DNA of 13,076 nt from assembly GCA_902492825.1 (NCBI GenBank), contig CABUMZ010000044.1:1-13076 (forward strand), given 5' to 3'. The translations under genes and the position numbers were made by a program. Under the pieces are notes generated by a model that was not told where the DNA came from, made no database searches, and was given only the letters and a program-made list of their open reading frames with translations. This DNA comes from an uncultured Collinsella sp. (GTDB lineage: Bacteria > Actinomycetota > Coriobacteriia > Coriobacteriales > Coriobacteriaceae). Shown one piece after another: positions 13,041 through 13,076 of this stretch. How positions within the stretch are numbered: position 1 is the stretch's first letter; each line of letters opens with the position of its first letter.

Positions 13041-13076
13041 GCTTTAGCAGACTATGCCGTTACGCCACGAAGAAGT

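Overview
The window looks like a chromosomal segment of a gut Coriobacteriia (Actinobacteria), most likely Collinsella or a close relative. This is inference from GC-rich coding sequence, strong Shine-Dalgarno sites, the gene set (TPP-riboswitch thiM / thiamine-binding protein / thiE operon, short MetE-like methyltransferase, GGDEF/EAL proteins) and the type of short palindromic intergenic repeats. No rRNA, tRNA, CRISPR array or transposase gene is visible.

Layout. (1) 1-704: 3' part of an AT-rich ABC transporter gene whose nucleotide-binding domain is complete but whose 5' end lies outside the window; its base and codon use differ from everything to the right, suggesting recent acquisition. 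(2) 705-1106: about 400 bases without a convincing gene; the GC-rich right half holds inverted repeats and fragments that resemble riboswitch boxes but do not add up to a known class. (3) 1107-5481, minus strand: two tandem paralogous cyclic-di-GMP proteins. The promoter-distal one has GGDEF-PAS-degenerate GGDEF; the promoter-proximal one has the same three modules plus another degenerate GGDEF and an EAL domain with all expected catalytic residues. The gap between them carries two palindromes. (4) 5482-5805: divergent control region. (5) 5806-6675, plus: patatin-like phospholipase, ending at a strong terminator probably shared with the convergent thi operon. (6) 6783-8840, minus: TPP riboswitch, intrinsic terminator, thiM (GTG start), an MTH1187-family thiamine-binding protein and thiE, tightly coupled; a thiamine salvage/assembly operon. 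(7) 8843-8877: palindromic element over the divergent promoters. (8) 8915-12019, plus: Cof-type HAD phosphatase, LysR regulator (coupled), then a short cobalamin-independent methionine-synthase-like protein preceded by a LysR-type operator-like dyad. (9) 12143-12196: a 17-codon micro-cistron with a good ribosome-binding site, ending just before a perfect 16-bp bidirectional terminator. (10) 12257-12970, minus: an alpha/beta-fold esterase, then a terminator near the right edge.

The functional themes are cyclic-di-GMP signalling, thiamine salvage under TPP control, and one-carbon/methionine metabolism with a probable local LysR regulator. I do not see a clear-cut new defence or mobile system. 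The observations most worth following are the tandem cyclic-di-GMP paralogs with palindromes between them, the shared intergenic palindrome family, the LysR-MetE operator, and the orphan 17-codon cistron.
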